NCBI GenBank assembly: GCA_035299025.1
Contig: DATGXK010000007.1
Location: forward strand, 124,001-188,000
Length of the DNA: 64,000 nucleotides
Direction of reading: 5' to 3'
Origin: Leadbetterella sp035299025
GTDB taxonomy: Bacteria; Bacteroidota; Bacteroidia; Cytophagales; Spirosomataceae
Position numbers and translations under genes: made by a program. Below, piece by piece: positions 52,415 to 60,521 of this stretch (position 1 is the first letter of the stretch; the number at the start of each line of letters is the position of its first letter). Under the pieces are notes generated by a model, which saw only the letters and a list, made by a program, of their open reading frames with translations, was not told where the DNA came from and ran no database searches.

Positions 52415-54046
52415 TTACATCATTCCGCCCATTCCGCCGCCACCGTGCATGTGTGGAGCTTCTGGTTTGTCTTCTTGAATATCACATACTACAGCCTCAG
52501 TGGTCAACAATAGACCTGCGATAGAAGCCGCATTTTCTAGTGCCAAACGAGTTACTTTAGTAGGGTCAATGATACCAGCCGTAATCATGTCTTCGTATCT
52601 GTCATCACGAGCATTGTAGCCATAAGCTCCTTTGCCAGTTTTAACTTCTTGAACCACTACTGAACCTTCGCCACCAGCGTTAGCTACGATAGTTCTCAAT
52701 GGAGCCTCAATGGCGTTTCTAATGATGTTGATGCCAGTTTTCTCGTCTGGGCTAACGATTTCGATACCGTCAAGTGCTGACTGAGCTCTGATAAGAGCCA
52801 CACCACCACCAGCTACAATACCTTCTTCCACAGCCGCACGTGTTGCATGCAATGCATCATCTACTCTGTCTTTTTTCTCTTTCATTTCTACCTCTGTAGC
52901 AGCACCGATGTAGATAATCGCTACTCCACCTGACAATTTAGCCAAACGCTCTTGCAATTTCTCTTTGTCGTAGTCAGAAGTAGTGCTTTCGATTTGAGCT
53001 TTGATTTGACCTACTCTTCCTTTGATTTCGTCTTCAGCACCAGCACCGTTGATGATGGTAGTGTTGTCTTTGTCAACAAGAGCTTTTTCGCACTGACCCA
53101 ACATCGTAATTTCTACGTTCTCTAGTTTGAAACCTCTTTCTTCAGAGATTACGGTACCACCAGTTAATATGGCAATGTCTTCCAACATAGCCTTACGACG
53201 ATCGCCGAAACCAGGAGCTTTAACAGCTACCACTTTCAAAGCACCTCTGATTTTGTTTACAACCAAAGTAGCCAAAGCTTCTCCGTCAACATCTTCAGCG
53301 ATGATCATCAATGGACGACCAGTTTGAGCAACTGCCTCCAATACAGGAAGTAATTCTTTCATTGAAGAAACTTTCTTCTCAGAAATCAAGATAAACGGAC
53401 GATCCATTTCGGCTTCCATTTTCTCAGTATTGGTTACGAAGTAAGGAGAAAGATATCCTCTGTCAAACTGCATACCTTCTACTGTTTTTACTTCAGTTTC
53501 AGTACCACGAGCTTCTTCCACAGTGATAACACCTTCTTTACCTACTTTATCCATAGCATCAGCTATCATTTGACCGATTTCGTGGTCGTTGTTAGCCGAT
53601 ATAGTTGCTACTTGAGTAATTTCTTTTGAAGTAGTAATTGATTTTGACTGAGCGTGCAATTCTTTAACGATTGCAGATACAGCTTTCTCAATACCTCTTT
53701 TCAATTCCATTGGGTTTGCACCAGCCGCTACGTTTTTCGCACCGATAGTGTAGATAGCTTGAGCCAAAACAGTTGCGGTAGTAGTACCGTCACCCGCTTG
53801 ATCAGCAGTTTTAGAAGCCACTTCTTTCACCAACTGAGCTCCCATGTTTTCGATGGCATCAGCCAATTCGATTTCTTTGGCTACAGTTACACCGTCTTTT
53901 GTGATAGCTGGTGAACCGAATTTTTTGTCAATGATTACGTTACGACCTTTTGGTCCTAAAGTAACTTTCACGGCGTTGGCCAATGTATCAACACCTCTTT
54001 TTAGTTTATCTCTTGCGTCTGTATCGAAAAGAATTTGTTTTGCCAT
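52415..54046 (-). CDS. groEL: Chaperonin GroEL (60 kDa)
   Basis: A 543-residue type I chaperonin, forming the 14-mer folding chamber with GroES and ATP. The ATP-binding block LGPKGRNVIIDKKFGSPAITKDGVTVAKEIEL near residue 30, DQAGDGTTTATVLAQ near 85 and the catalytic-type Asp region are intact. It ends with a GGMGGMM tail, as usual. It follows groES with a 42-base gap and is closed by a terminator. Codon use is typical of a highly expressed gene. No CIRCE repeat was found upstream of groES. Confidence 0.98.
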   Translation of the reverse strand: MAKQILFDTDARDKLKRGVDTLANAVKVTLGPKGRNVIIDKKFGSPAITKDGVTVAKEIELADAIENMGAQLVKEVASKTADQAGDGTTTATVLAQAIYTIGAKNVAAGANPMELKRGIEKAVSAIVKELHAQSKSITTSKEITQVATISANNDHEIGQMIADAMDKVGKEGVITVEEARGTETEVKTVEGMQFDRGYLSPYFVTNTEKMEAEMDRPFILISEKKVSSMKELLPVLEAVAQTGRPLMIIAEDVDGEALATLVVNKIRGALKVVAVKAPGFGDRRKAMLEDIAILTGGTVISEERGFKLENVEITMLGQCEKALVDKDNTTIINGAGAEDEIKGRVGQIKAQIESTTSDYDKEKLQERLAKLSGGVAIIYIGAATEVEMKEKKDRVDDALHATRAAVEEGIVAGGGVALIRAQSALDGIEIVSPDEKTGINIIRNAIEAPLRTIVANAGGEGSVVVQEVKTGKGAYGYNARDDRYEDMITAGIIDPTKVTRLALENAASIAGLLLTTEAVVCDIQEDKPEAPHMHGGGGMGGMM

Positions 54047-54088
54047 TTTCGTATTTTTTTGGTTGTAATCTGTCTATTAAAAATGAAA

Positions 54089-54364
54089 TTAAACGATTGC
54101 GTAGATGTCTGATTCTCTCATGATCAAATACTCTTTACCGTCTACTGTAAGTTCAGTTCCTGAATATTTGCCATACAATACTGCATCACCTACTTTTACC
54201 GACATTGGCTCGTCTTTTTTACCTGGTCCTACAGCTACTACTGTTCCTTTTTGAGGTTTTTCTTTTGCTGTATCAGGAATAATAATTCCGAAGGCTGTTT
54301 TCTCCTCCGCTGGAGCTGCCTCTATCAAAACTCTGTCTGCTAAAGGTTTCACGTTTACTGACAT
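54089..54364 (-). CDS. groES: Co-chaperonin GroES (10 kDa)
   Basis: A 91-residue co-chaperonin that caps GroEL. N-terminal VKPLADRVLIEAAPAEEKTAFGIIIPDTAKEKPQKGTVVAVGPG includes the mobile loop; GDAVLYGKYSGTELTVDGKEYLIMRESDIYAIV is the typical end. It lies directly before groEL in the same operon. Confidence 0.97.
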   Translation of the reverse strand: MSVNVKPLADRVLIEAAPAEEKTAFGIIIPDTAKEKPQKGTVVAVGPGKKDEPMSVKVGDAVLYGKYSGTELTVDGKEYLIMRESDIYAIV

Positions 54365-54600
54365 AATACTATTTAAAGTTTAAAGATTATTTAATTTTAT
54401 CTGCAATGCCTATGAACAATTACTAAGCCAAAGGCCAAGTAGGTATATTTTTACTGACATTTTTTCAGGTTTGTCTGCCAAAAGTAAATTTTGGAGAAAA
54501 AATAAGGACAATTTTGACAGTGCCAAAAAGGCAAATTGGGTTTAGAGTTTAAGAGTTATTCGCGTTTCGTAGGCATTAGAAAATGTAAATTCACATACTT

Positions 54601-54753
54601 TGTTTGCCTTGCCAGGCAGGCATTCTTTTTTTTTGAAAAAAAAGAATCAAAAAAAACACTTTCTGTGCAATGATCCTCTGAAAAATTTCGCTTTGGCATT
54701 TTTCGCTCTAAAAAGATTGGGTTAGCGAAATTTTACAACGGACTGCACAGAAA
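54601..54753. repeat. A/T-tract repeat element with nested inverted repeats, copy 1
   Basis: Between groES and cdd (54365-54873, over 500 bases without a gene). It contains a small stem TGCCT/AGGCA (54607-54620), a T9 tract, an A8 tract, then nested arms TTTCTGTGCA / TGCACAGAAA (54660-54669 and 54744-54753) enclosing AAAATTTCGCT / AGCGAAATTTT (54682-54692 and 54724-54734). The T-tract, A-tract and GTGCA layout recurs at 59130. The remaining bases of this gap hold AT-rich sequence with no feature I can support. Confidence 0.65.
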
Positions 54754-54873
54754 ATATTAGGAACAATTAGTATTTTCTTACTTGCTTGTAAGTAATTGAT
54801 ATTGATTGCTTTGTGTGATTTTTTACTATTATGAAATATTTAATTTTAGACCTTTATTTTTTATTAAACTTTT

Positions 54874-55356
54874 TCAATTTTTCAAAACATTGTCATCAAA
54901 TGCCAGAGGCAAAATGGCTTTGGATGTTTCGAAAACGTAGGTTTCGCCACCTATTTTGTGCAAAATGATGCGTAGGGGAGATTTTTGTTTCATTTCCATT
55001 TCTACAATTACTTGTCTACAAAAACCGCATGGTGTCACGGGTTCGGTAGTAGTGGTATTGGTGGCCGTTATGGCAATGGTCTTTATTTTTTTGTCAGGAA
55101 AATTGGCATGAACGTAGTTTAAGACGGTTCTTTCGGCACATGTGCCAGACGGAAAAGCAATGTTTTCTTGATTATTTCCTGCGAAAATCTCCCCGTTCTC
55201 AAGCTGAACGGCCGCACCTACAGGGAACTTTGAATAAGGCGAATAACTCAGTTTTGCAATCTCAATGGCTCTGTTTATCAGAATTCTGTCAGATTCTGCC
55301 ATTTCTTCGGTGTTGGCAAAAGCACTGTATTCTATATTTATTGTTTTTTTTATCAT
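54874..55356 (-). CDS. cdd: Cytidine deaminase
   Basis: A 160-residue zinc enzyme converting cytidine and deoxycytidine to uridine forms. The catalytic motif is PSGTCAERT (Cys zinc ligand and Glu) near residue 70, and PCGFCRQ gives the two other Cys ligands near 112. Size and layout fit the small tetrameric class. It shares the pyrimidine salvage role with the nucleoside phosphorylase gene 66 bases upstream, and the two are probably cotranscribed. Confidence 0.93.
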   Translation of the reverse strand: MIKKTINIEYSAFANTEEMAESDRILINRAIEIAKLSYSPYSKFPVGAAVQLENGEIFAGNNQENIAFPSGTCAERTVLNYVHANFPDKKIKTIAITATNTTTTEPVTPCGFCRQVIVEMEMKQKSPLRIILHKIGGETYVFETSKAILPLAFDDNVLKN

Positions 55357-55422
55357 TTTGATTCTTTTTTACCGCAAGGTCGCTATTTCTCTGGTTCACT
55401 GCAAAACGGCAATTTTTTACAT

Positions 55423-56298
55423 TTAAATAAAATTGTTCAGGACTTTTTCTATCATTATTTGAACAGATTTCTTGTAATCTTTGGAATATTCGCCCGAAAA
55501 TCGGTTGGCAATAATACAATTTATCGAAATGGCTTTGTGTCCCAAAAGTTTAGAAAGACCAAAAATTGCCGAAGTTTCCATCTCGAAATTGGTGATTTTT
55601 AAGCCATTGTATTCAAAACTTGAAAGTTTTTCATTCAAGCTGTCATCTTGGACATCAAGCCTTAAAACTCGCCCTTGAGGCCCATAAAACCCACAGGCTG
55701 TGGCTGTAACTCCTGTGTAAAAACCTAAATCTTTGGCTTTTTGGATTAATTCCTCATCTCCTTCAACCAAGTACGGCCTTGAAAGTTTGCTGCTCCATTC
55801 AGTTTCTTCTATAAACTTTTCTACGAAAGGATTGTAAGTAAAAGCTTCAGAGTTTTTGTAAAAATGCAATAAACCATCCATGCCTAAGCCATGTGTGCTT
55901 GCCAAAAAACTATCCACGGGTATGTCTTTTTGTAAAGAACCTGAAGTACCTAAGCGTATGAAGGTGAGTTGTTTATGGGTATCTTTCAATTGCTTTTTCT
56001 GCAAATCTATATTCACTACAGCGTCCAATTCTGTCAGTACAATGTCAATATTGTCAGTACCCATACCAGTTGATATGACCGTAACTTTTTTGCCGTTTTT
56101 TGTACCCGTATGCGTCACGATTTCTCTTTTTTGAGTCTTGAAATCTACGGTGTCAAAAAAAGCCGAAACCGTAGGTACTCTGTCGGGGTCGCCTACCAGA
56201 AAAACAGTGTCTCCCAAGTTTTCAGGCAGAAGATTGCAATGGTACAAACTGCCGTCGGGATTGAGTATGAGTTCGGAAGCTGCTAAGGTTTTGGTCAT
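55423..56298 (-). CDS. Nucleoside phosphorylase (uridine phosphorylase-like)
   Basis: A 291-residue enzyme that splits nucleosides with phosphate into base and pentose phosphate. Landmarks are VFLVGDPDRVP near residues 31-41, GTKNGKKVTVISTGMGTDN, FIRLGTSGSLQ and the Glu in FEMETSAIFGLSKL. Length and sequence favour the uridine-phosphorylase branch. ATG 56298 was chosen because MTKTLAASELILNPDG is the domain start and a promoter-like element precedes it; the frame runs to 56577 without homology. Confidence 0.88.
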   Translation of the reverse strand: MTKTLAASELILNPDGSLYHCNLLPENLGDTVFLVGDPDRVPTVSAFFDTVDFKTQKREIVTHTGTKNGKKVTVISTGMGTDNIDIVLTELDAVVNIDLQKKQLKDTHKQLTFIRLGTSGSLQKDIPVDSFLASTHGLGMDGLLHFYKNSEAFTYNPFVEKFIEETEWSSKLSRPYLVEGDEELIQKAKDLGFYTGVTATACGFYGPQGRVLRLDVQDDSLNEKLSSFEYNGLKITNFEMETSAIFGLSKLLGHKAISINCIIANRFSGEYSKDYKKSVQIMIEKVLNNFI

Positions 56299-56544
56299 CG
56301 CTGAAAGAATATTTTTACGTTTGCTGAAGTTTTTATGTAATCCAAAAAGTAAATTAAAGCACAATCTGTGAGCAATGCAAGCAGGGTTTGGAATATTGTT
56401 GGGCGGGAAGGATTTCACAGAAAGCTTGAGTCTAGTTTTTTTAGAGGTTAGCGGAATTTCAAAAAAGGAATAATATTTGATAGGTTGTAAATAGGAAATG
56501 TTTGGTAAATTGGGATAGGAATTACAAATCAGAATGATTAATAT

Positions 56545-56596
56545 CGGAATGGAAATCCTCCCATATAGCTTCGACATCGGGAAGATGTCGAAGAGC
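56545..56596. repeat. Interspersed hairpin repeat shared by the two immunity islets, copy 2
   Basis: Nearly identical to 11828-11880, with the same hairpin TTCGACATC-GGGAA-GATGTCGAA and the GGAAATCCTCCC lead. It ends 32 bases before an immunity-like gene, as copy 1 precedes another. Confidence 0.88.
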
Positions 56597-56628
56597 GGAA
56601 GTGTTAAGTAGTATTTAAACCTTAATTC

Positions 56629-57354
56629 ATGATAGCCAAAAGTCTATTTTCTATAATTTCTTATAAGAATAAATCCCAGTTTCCCTCGGCAATTGACATC
56701 GCCGAAACTTCATATACGTTATTGAATAAACTTTCAGAATTTGATAATTTGTTTACCTACCCCAGATATTATCATAATGGAAAGGATATCGATTTAAATT
56801 TAACTAACAAAACTGAGTTTATTGAAACAGTTAGTAAGCAAGTTTTAAATAAAGAGTGGAATGAAATAACAAAATTTGAAGGTGAAAAAAAACCAGACAT
56901 TAATTATAAAAGAACAAAAGATGGATATAGTGCATGGTTTAAGATTGTAAAAGATGGCTCAGTATTATTTGATGTTTCAGTAGGAATTGGTTTTAATGTT
57001 GATGGAATAACGATTTCAAGATTTAATAAGGATTATAGTTTTTCTTACGAGTGGTATGAAAGCATATGTTTAATTATTATTAATTCAATGGAGCCGTTTT
57101 ATTGTGTAGTTCGAATGGATCATCAAACCGTTAATTTGATTTATAACGAATTTAAAATTGCATATCCTTTAGGTTGGTTCACTTACTATTCTAAGGAATT
57201 AAAGATTAAAATTCCAGATATTCCATATTTGAGTATAAAACCATATCATGAAGGCACATTGATAAAAACAGATGAGATAGACTTTTTAGCAGATAAGGAA
57301 AGTTTTGAAGCGTATAAAACAAGACTTAAAGTGTTGCTTGAGAAACTAAAGTAA
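56629..57354 (+). CDS. Imm52-like hypothetical protein, possible orphan immunity protein
   Basis: A 241-residue soluble protein of AT-rich composition. The C-terminal part FKIAYPLGWFTYYSKELKIKIPDIPYLSIKPYHEGTLIKTDEIDFL recalls the Imm52 immunity family (YP.GW..Y and a late strand pair), but similarity is only by eye. It has no signal peptide or membrane segment. It stands alone between the phosphorylase gene and repeat-rich sequence, and a copy of the islet repeat lies just upstream. The 229 bases after it hold only a weak palindrome. Confidence 0.55.
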   Translation: MIAKSLFSIISYKNKSQFPSAIDIAETSYTLLNKLSEFDNLFTYPRYYHNGKDIDLNLTNKTEFIETVSKQVLNKEWNEITKFEGEKKPDINYKRTKDGYSAWFKIVKDGSVLFDVSVGIGFNVDGITISRFNKDYSFSYEWYESICLIIINSMEPFYCVVRMDHQTVNLIYNEFKIAYPLGWFTYYSKELKIKIPDIPYLSIKPYHEGTLIKTDEIDFLADKESFEAYKTRLKVLLEKLK

Positions 57355-57511
57355 GCCAATCCAGAGCAAACAAATGTGAAAAAGAAATAGACGTATATTT
57401 TAAGAATTTTAGGCTTAAAGGATTAATTTGATAATTGTATTAGAGAAACATTGGTTTTTCAATCGAGTTTTGAATACTTGGAAATTTTTTACTTTAAAGA
57501 AAACTTCCGAT

Positions 57512-57540
57512 CTTCGACGGGTTCTGAAGGACATGTCGAA
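57512..57540. repeat. Degenerate relative of the islet hairpin repeat
   Basis: TTCGAC and GTCGAA at 57512-57517 and 57535-57540 enclose GGGTTCTGAAGGACAT. It lies after the Imm52-like gene, so that gene is bracketed by two related palindromes. Confidence 0.4.
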
Positions 57541-57583
57541 TAGAGATTAGAAAGGATTTGTAATCCAATTTGCAAAGAAAAAC

Positions 57584-58108
57584 TCACCTCGCAATATTCA
57601 TCCTCCAATACACCAGAGTTTCATCGCTGGAGTAGGTCACAAAATTGTTTTTTAGGAGTACATTGGCGGAGGCAGGGTTGTCTTTTTCGGTGGAGGCCAA
57701 AACGGCGTTTAAATAGGGTTTAAACCAATTGATGATGCCAGAAACGGCTTCTGACATAAAGCCCATGTTTCTAAAGTTCTCATAAGTGCCGTAGCCAATT
57801 TCAACTTCCCCGAGTTCGTTGGGTTCTCCTACAAAGCATAAATCGCCCACCAAGCAGTTTTTTTCTTTCCAAATCATTGTCCAAAGTGTAAAGAAAAGGT
57901 GATTCTTGAGTGGATTGGCCACGTTGGGCATGATAAAATACTCTAGGGCTTCCATCAAATCGGGCGAAATTTCTCGTTTGGCGGGCTTAACTTTGAGTTC
58001 TTCCTCTAGGGAATTGTCAAGTTTAATGTATTTTTCGAGTTGTCTGTGGTTTAAGGGTCTTAATATAAGTCTTTCGGTTTCAATCATTCTCTTTGGTTGT
58101 TCAATCAA
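57584..58108 (-). CDS. GNAT family N-acetyltransferase (RimJ/RimL type)
   Basis: A 174-residue acetyltransferase-like protein. It begins IETERLILRPLNHRQLEKYI and has the CoA-binding region EVEIGYGTYENFRNMGFMSEAVSGIINWF followed by ASTEKDNPASANVLLKNNFV, the RimJ/RimL signature. The substrate is unknown. MIETERLILRPL at 58087 is an alternative start. The gene is not clearly linked to its neighbours. Confidence 0.88.
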   Translation of the reverse strand: MIEQPKRMIETERLILRPLNHRQLEKYIKLDNSLEEELKVKPAKREISPDLMEALEYFIMPNVANPLKNHLFFTLWTMIWKEKNCLVGDLCFVGEPNELGEVEIGYGTYENFRNMGFMSEAVSGIINWFKPYLNAVLASTEKDNPASANVLLKNNFVTYSSDETLVYWRMNIAR

Positions 58109-58207
58109 CGGCTCGGTAAAATTAGAGGAAAGAATTGAAACCCAAAAACCTCATTAGAAAATCGGCTATAATAAAATTTTGCTTCATAGCTATTTCCGAC
58201 CCTCTGT

Positions 58208-58229
58208 AAACCTATCTCGATAGGTTTTT
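58208..58229. other. Small hairpin with T-run in the gap between two acetyltransferase-like genes
   Basis: AACCTATC-TC-GATAGGTT followed by TTTTTC on the plus strand. No plus-strand gene ends here, so a terminator role is unclear. CTATCTCG also occurs in the islet repeat at 11828. Confidence 0.35.
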
Positions 58230-58293
58230 CGATGTTCGTCATATCTATTTTGCAAAATATTATTTCGCCAGATTGTATATTGAGCTTTTAGGG

Positions 58294-58914
58294 TTAAATC
58301 TTCTTCACAAAAACATCAGTTCCGTTGTTTTTAAAGCCCATTTCTTTAAGATATTGTTGATGGGCGGGTGTTTTACCTATTGCATTTAAAGTTTTGATGC
58401 CAGATTTTTGAAAGGTGTCTGTGAGAAATTGGTACAGAAAGCTGCCATTTTTAAAATCTCGGTATTGTGGTGTCACAAAATCCAAATCGATGCTTAAAAC
58501 ACCATCAGATTCTTTATGTGCCAAAAACAAACCCACCAATGCCATGTTTCTGGTAATGAGGTAATTGTATTCTTTGTTGCTCAGGTTGAAATCAAAATCT
58601 GGACTTATTTTCTCTATTTCTTTTTTGTTGAAATTTACAAATTCATGCAGTAGCGACTCTTTATCAGAAGTTTTGATAATCTTGAATTCGTCTTTTTTTG
58701 AATATATTTTATACAAAAAGTAGAGGTTTATAAATACGATGGCACTGTTGAAAAAACAAACTGGCCAAGCTTGTATCAAGAATCCGTAAACAGCAAAAAG
58801 TGCTGATCCCAAAAGGTTTATCCACCTGAATTTTACAATGGAAGACATCACCAAGGAAATAGCCACGATTAATGAAGCCGCATAGCCAACCCATTCAAAG
58901 AGGTTTTCTGACAT
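58294..58914 (-). CDS. Inner-membrane protein with YgjV-like and GNAT-like parts
   Basis: 206 residues. Three membrane segments (about 8-75, YgjV-like, with VGYAASLIVAISLVMSSIVKFRWINLLGSALFAVYGFLIQ) are followed by a soluble GNAT-like domain (about 85-206, FLAHKESDGVLSIDLDFVTPQYRDFKNGSFLYQFLTDTF). This fusion is seen in other bacteria; the activity is unknown. It has no clear operon partner. The 407 bases upstream (58915-59321) are described under the second repeat element. Confidence 0.8.
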   Translation of the reverse strand: MSENLFEWVGYAASLIVAISLVMSSIVKFRWINLLGSALFAVYGFLIQAWPVCFFNSAIVFINLYFLYKIYSKKDEFKIIKTSDKESLLHEFVNFNKKEIEKISPDFDFNLSNKEYNYLITRNMALVGLFLAHKESDGVLSIDLDFVTPQYRDFKNGSFLYQFLTDTFQKSGIKTLNAIGKTPAHQQYLKEMGFKNNGTDVFVKKI

Positions 58915-59100
58915 TTGTTGAAATTTTAGGGTGCAAAATTAGTGTATTCTTTATAAATCTTGCTTTTTGATCCAAAACCTATTCTTGAATTTTAATTGCT
59001 GTCAAACGGTTTAATGTTTTTTATAAAGAAATAGGCTCTTAATCTAGCTTTAGATGGCATTTTTGCTAAAAATAGAAAAAAACTATCACATTCATTGTGT

Positions 59101-59205
59101 CGGCTGCCGCCTGGGCAACTAGCCGTCCGCCTTCCTTTTTTTTGAAAAAAAACGAACCGAGGGGTCGGACCCCAAAAAAAACTGCACGGCAGCGGCCGTC
59201 CGCCT
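59101..59205. repeat. GC-rich A/T-tract repeat element, copy 2
   Basis: A GC-rich patch in an AT-rich gap of 407 bases. GCCGTCCGCCT occurs twice (59122-59132 and 59195-59205), GCTGCCG and CGGCAGC are inverted (59103-59109 and 59187-59193), and GGGGTC-G-GACCCC (59161-59173) forms a hairpin between a T8-A8 pair and an A8 tract. The tract layout and the flanking GCAC match the element at 54601. Confidence 0.7.
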
Positions 59206-59321
59206 GCAAACTCACACACTCAAAATTCTCAAAATCATTTATTTATGCATTTTAACTTTCTCGTATTGAGAATTTTGATTGTGTTCAAACAGTGCAGGCT
59301 GATATATGGTCAAATTTGATT

Positions 59322-60521
59322 TTATTTATCCGTTTGACTTATCAATTCAAAAGATTGTTTCGCAATCTCCAGCTCTTCGTTGGTAGGTATTATCAAAATT
59401 TTGGCTCTACTGCCGTCAGACTGTATTTCTCTTATTCCTTTATCTTTAGAATTGTTTTTTTCTGGTTGAAGTTCAATTCCTAAAAACTCCATTTCATAGC
59501 AAACCATTTCTCTTAAAATGGAGCTATTTTCTCCGATTCCGGCAGTAAATACCAAAGCATCGAGTCCATTCATGGCTGCTGCATACGCTCCAATGTATTT
59601 TTTGATTCTGTAGGCATTCATTTCCAGGGCTATTGTGCAGTCGGGGTTACCTTCTTCATGGCCTTTTTGGATTTCTCGCATATCGCTGAAGCCGGTTAGT
59701 CCTAGCATGCCACTTTTTTTATTGAGTAAGTTGCTGATTTCTTGATAGCTATAGCCTTTGGTTTCCATCAAATATAGAATAATAGCAGGGTCAATATCCC
59801 CACTTCTTGTACCCATGACCAGGCCAGTAAGTGGACCAAATCCCAAGGAATGATCCACACTTTTTCCAGCATTTATGGCGGTTGCACTACAACCATTTCC
59901 AAGATGCATGACAATGATTTTGGCTTTTGGATTGTTCAAATAAGTCAAGGCTTTTTCACTCACATATTTGTGGCTGGTGCCGTGGAAGCCATACAATCTG
60001 ATTTGGTTTTTCTCGTAAAGTTCCTTCGGAATGGCATATCGGTGGGCTTTTTCGGGAATTTCTTGGTGAAAGGCCGTATCAAAAACCGCCACTTGTTTCG
60101 CATCAGGAAATATCTTTTCGGCCACTTCTATTCCGACCAAATTGGGCGGATTATGCAAAGGAGCCAAACTGGCCAATTGATGAATTTTTTCTTTTATTTC
60201 TTTGGTTATCAGTGTAGTGTCAGAAAAATGTTTACCACCATGTACCACCCGATGGCCTATGGCATCAATTTCTTTAGGGCTAGAGATTACCCCGGAATCT
60301 ATGTCCAACAGAAAAACTGCGGCCAATTCCAATGCTTGGTGATGGTCTTTTATTTTTAGGACACGAGTATCTTTGTTCTTTAGCGACTCAAAACTATATC
60401 TGGCGTCCTCCATACCAATTCTCTCCACTAATCCCAAGGCCAAAATGGTTTCTGCTGGCATTGAAATCAGCTGAAATTTCAATGAGGAGCTTCCAGAATT
60501 TATAACCAATATTTTTTTCAT
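59322..60521 (-). CDS. ackA: Acetate kinase
   Basis: A 399-residue enzyme interconverting acetyl phosphate + ADP with acetate + ATP. It begins KILVINSGSSSLKFQLI; VFDTAFHQEIPEKAHRYAIP and HLGNGCSATAINAGKSVDHSLGFGPLTGLVMGTRSGDIDP are diagnostic. Its start overlaps the stop of pta by 4 bases (ATGA), so the two are translationally coupled. Together they form the acetate overflow/activation pathway. Confidence 0.97.
   Translation of the reverse strand: MKKILVINSGSSSLKFQLISMPAETILALGLVERIGMEDARYSFESLKNKDTRVLKIKDHHQALELAAVFLLDIDSGVISSPKEIDAIGHRVVHGGKHFSDTTLITKEIKEKIHQLASLAPLHNPPNLVGIEVAEKIFPDAKQVAVFDTAFHQEIPEKAHRYAIPKELYEKNQIRLYGFHGTSHKYVSEKALTYLNNPKAKIIVMHLGNGCSATAINAGKSVDHSLGFGPLTGLVMGTRSGDIDPAIILYLMETKGYSYQEISNLLNKKSGMLGLTGFSDMREIQKGHEEGNPDCTIALEMNAYRIKKYIGAYAAAMNGLDALVFTAGIGENSSILREMVCYEMEFLGIELQPEKNNSKDKGIREIQSDGSRAKILIIPTNEELEIAKQSFELISQTDK

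Noticed and set aside
53127..53914. Several opposite-strand frames inside groEL
   Set aside because: They are shadows of a strongly coding gene with typical codon bias; no signal or family pattern.
54365..54600. CIRCE-type heat-shock operator before groES
   Set aside because: The long perfect CIRCE arms (TTAGCACTC..GAGTGCTAA) do not occur in this gap.
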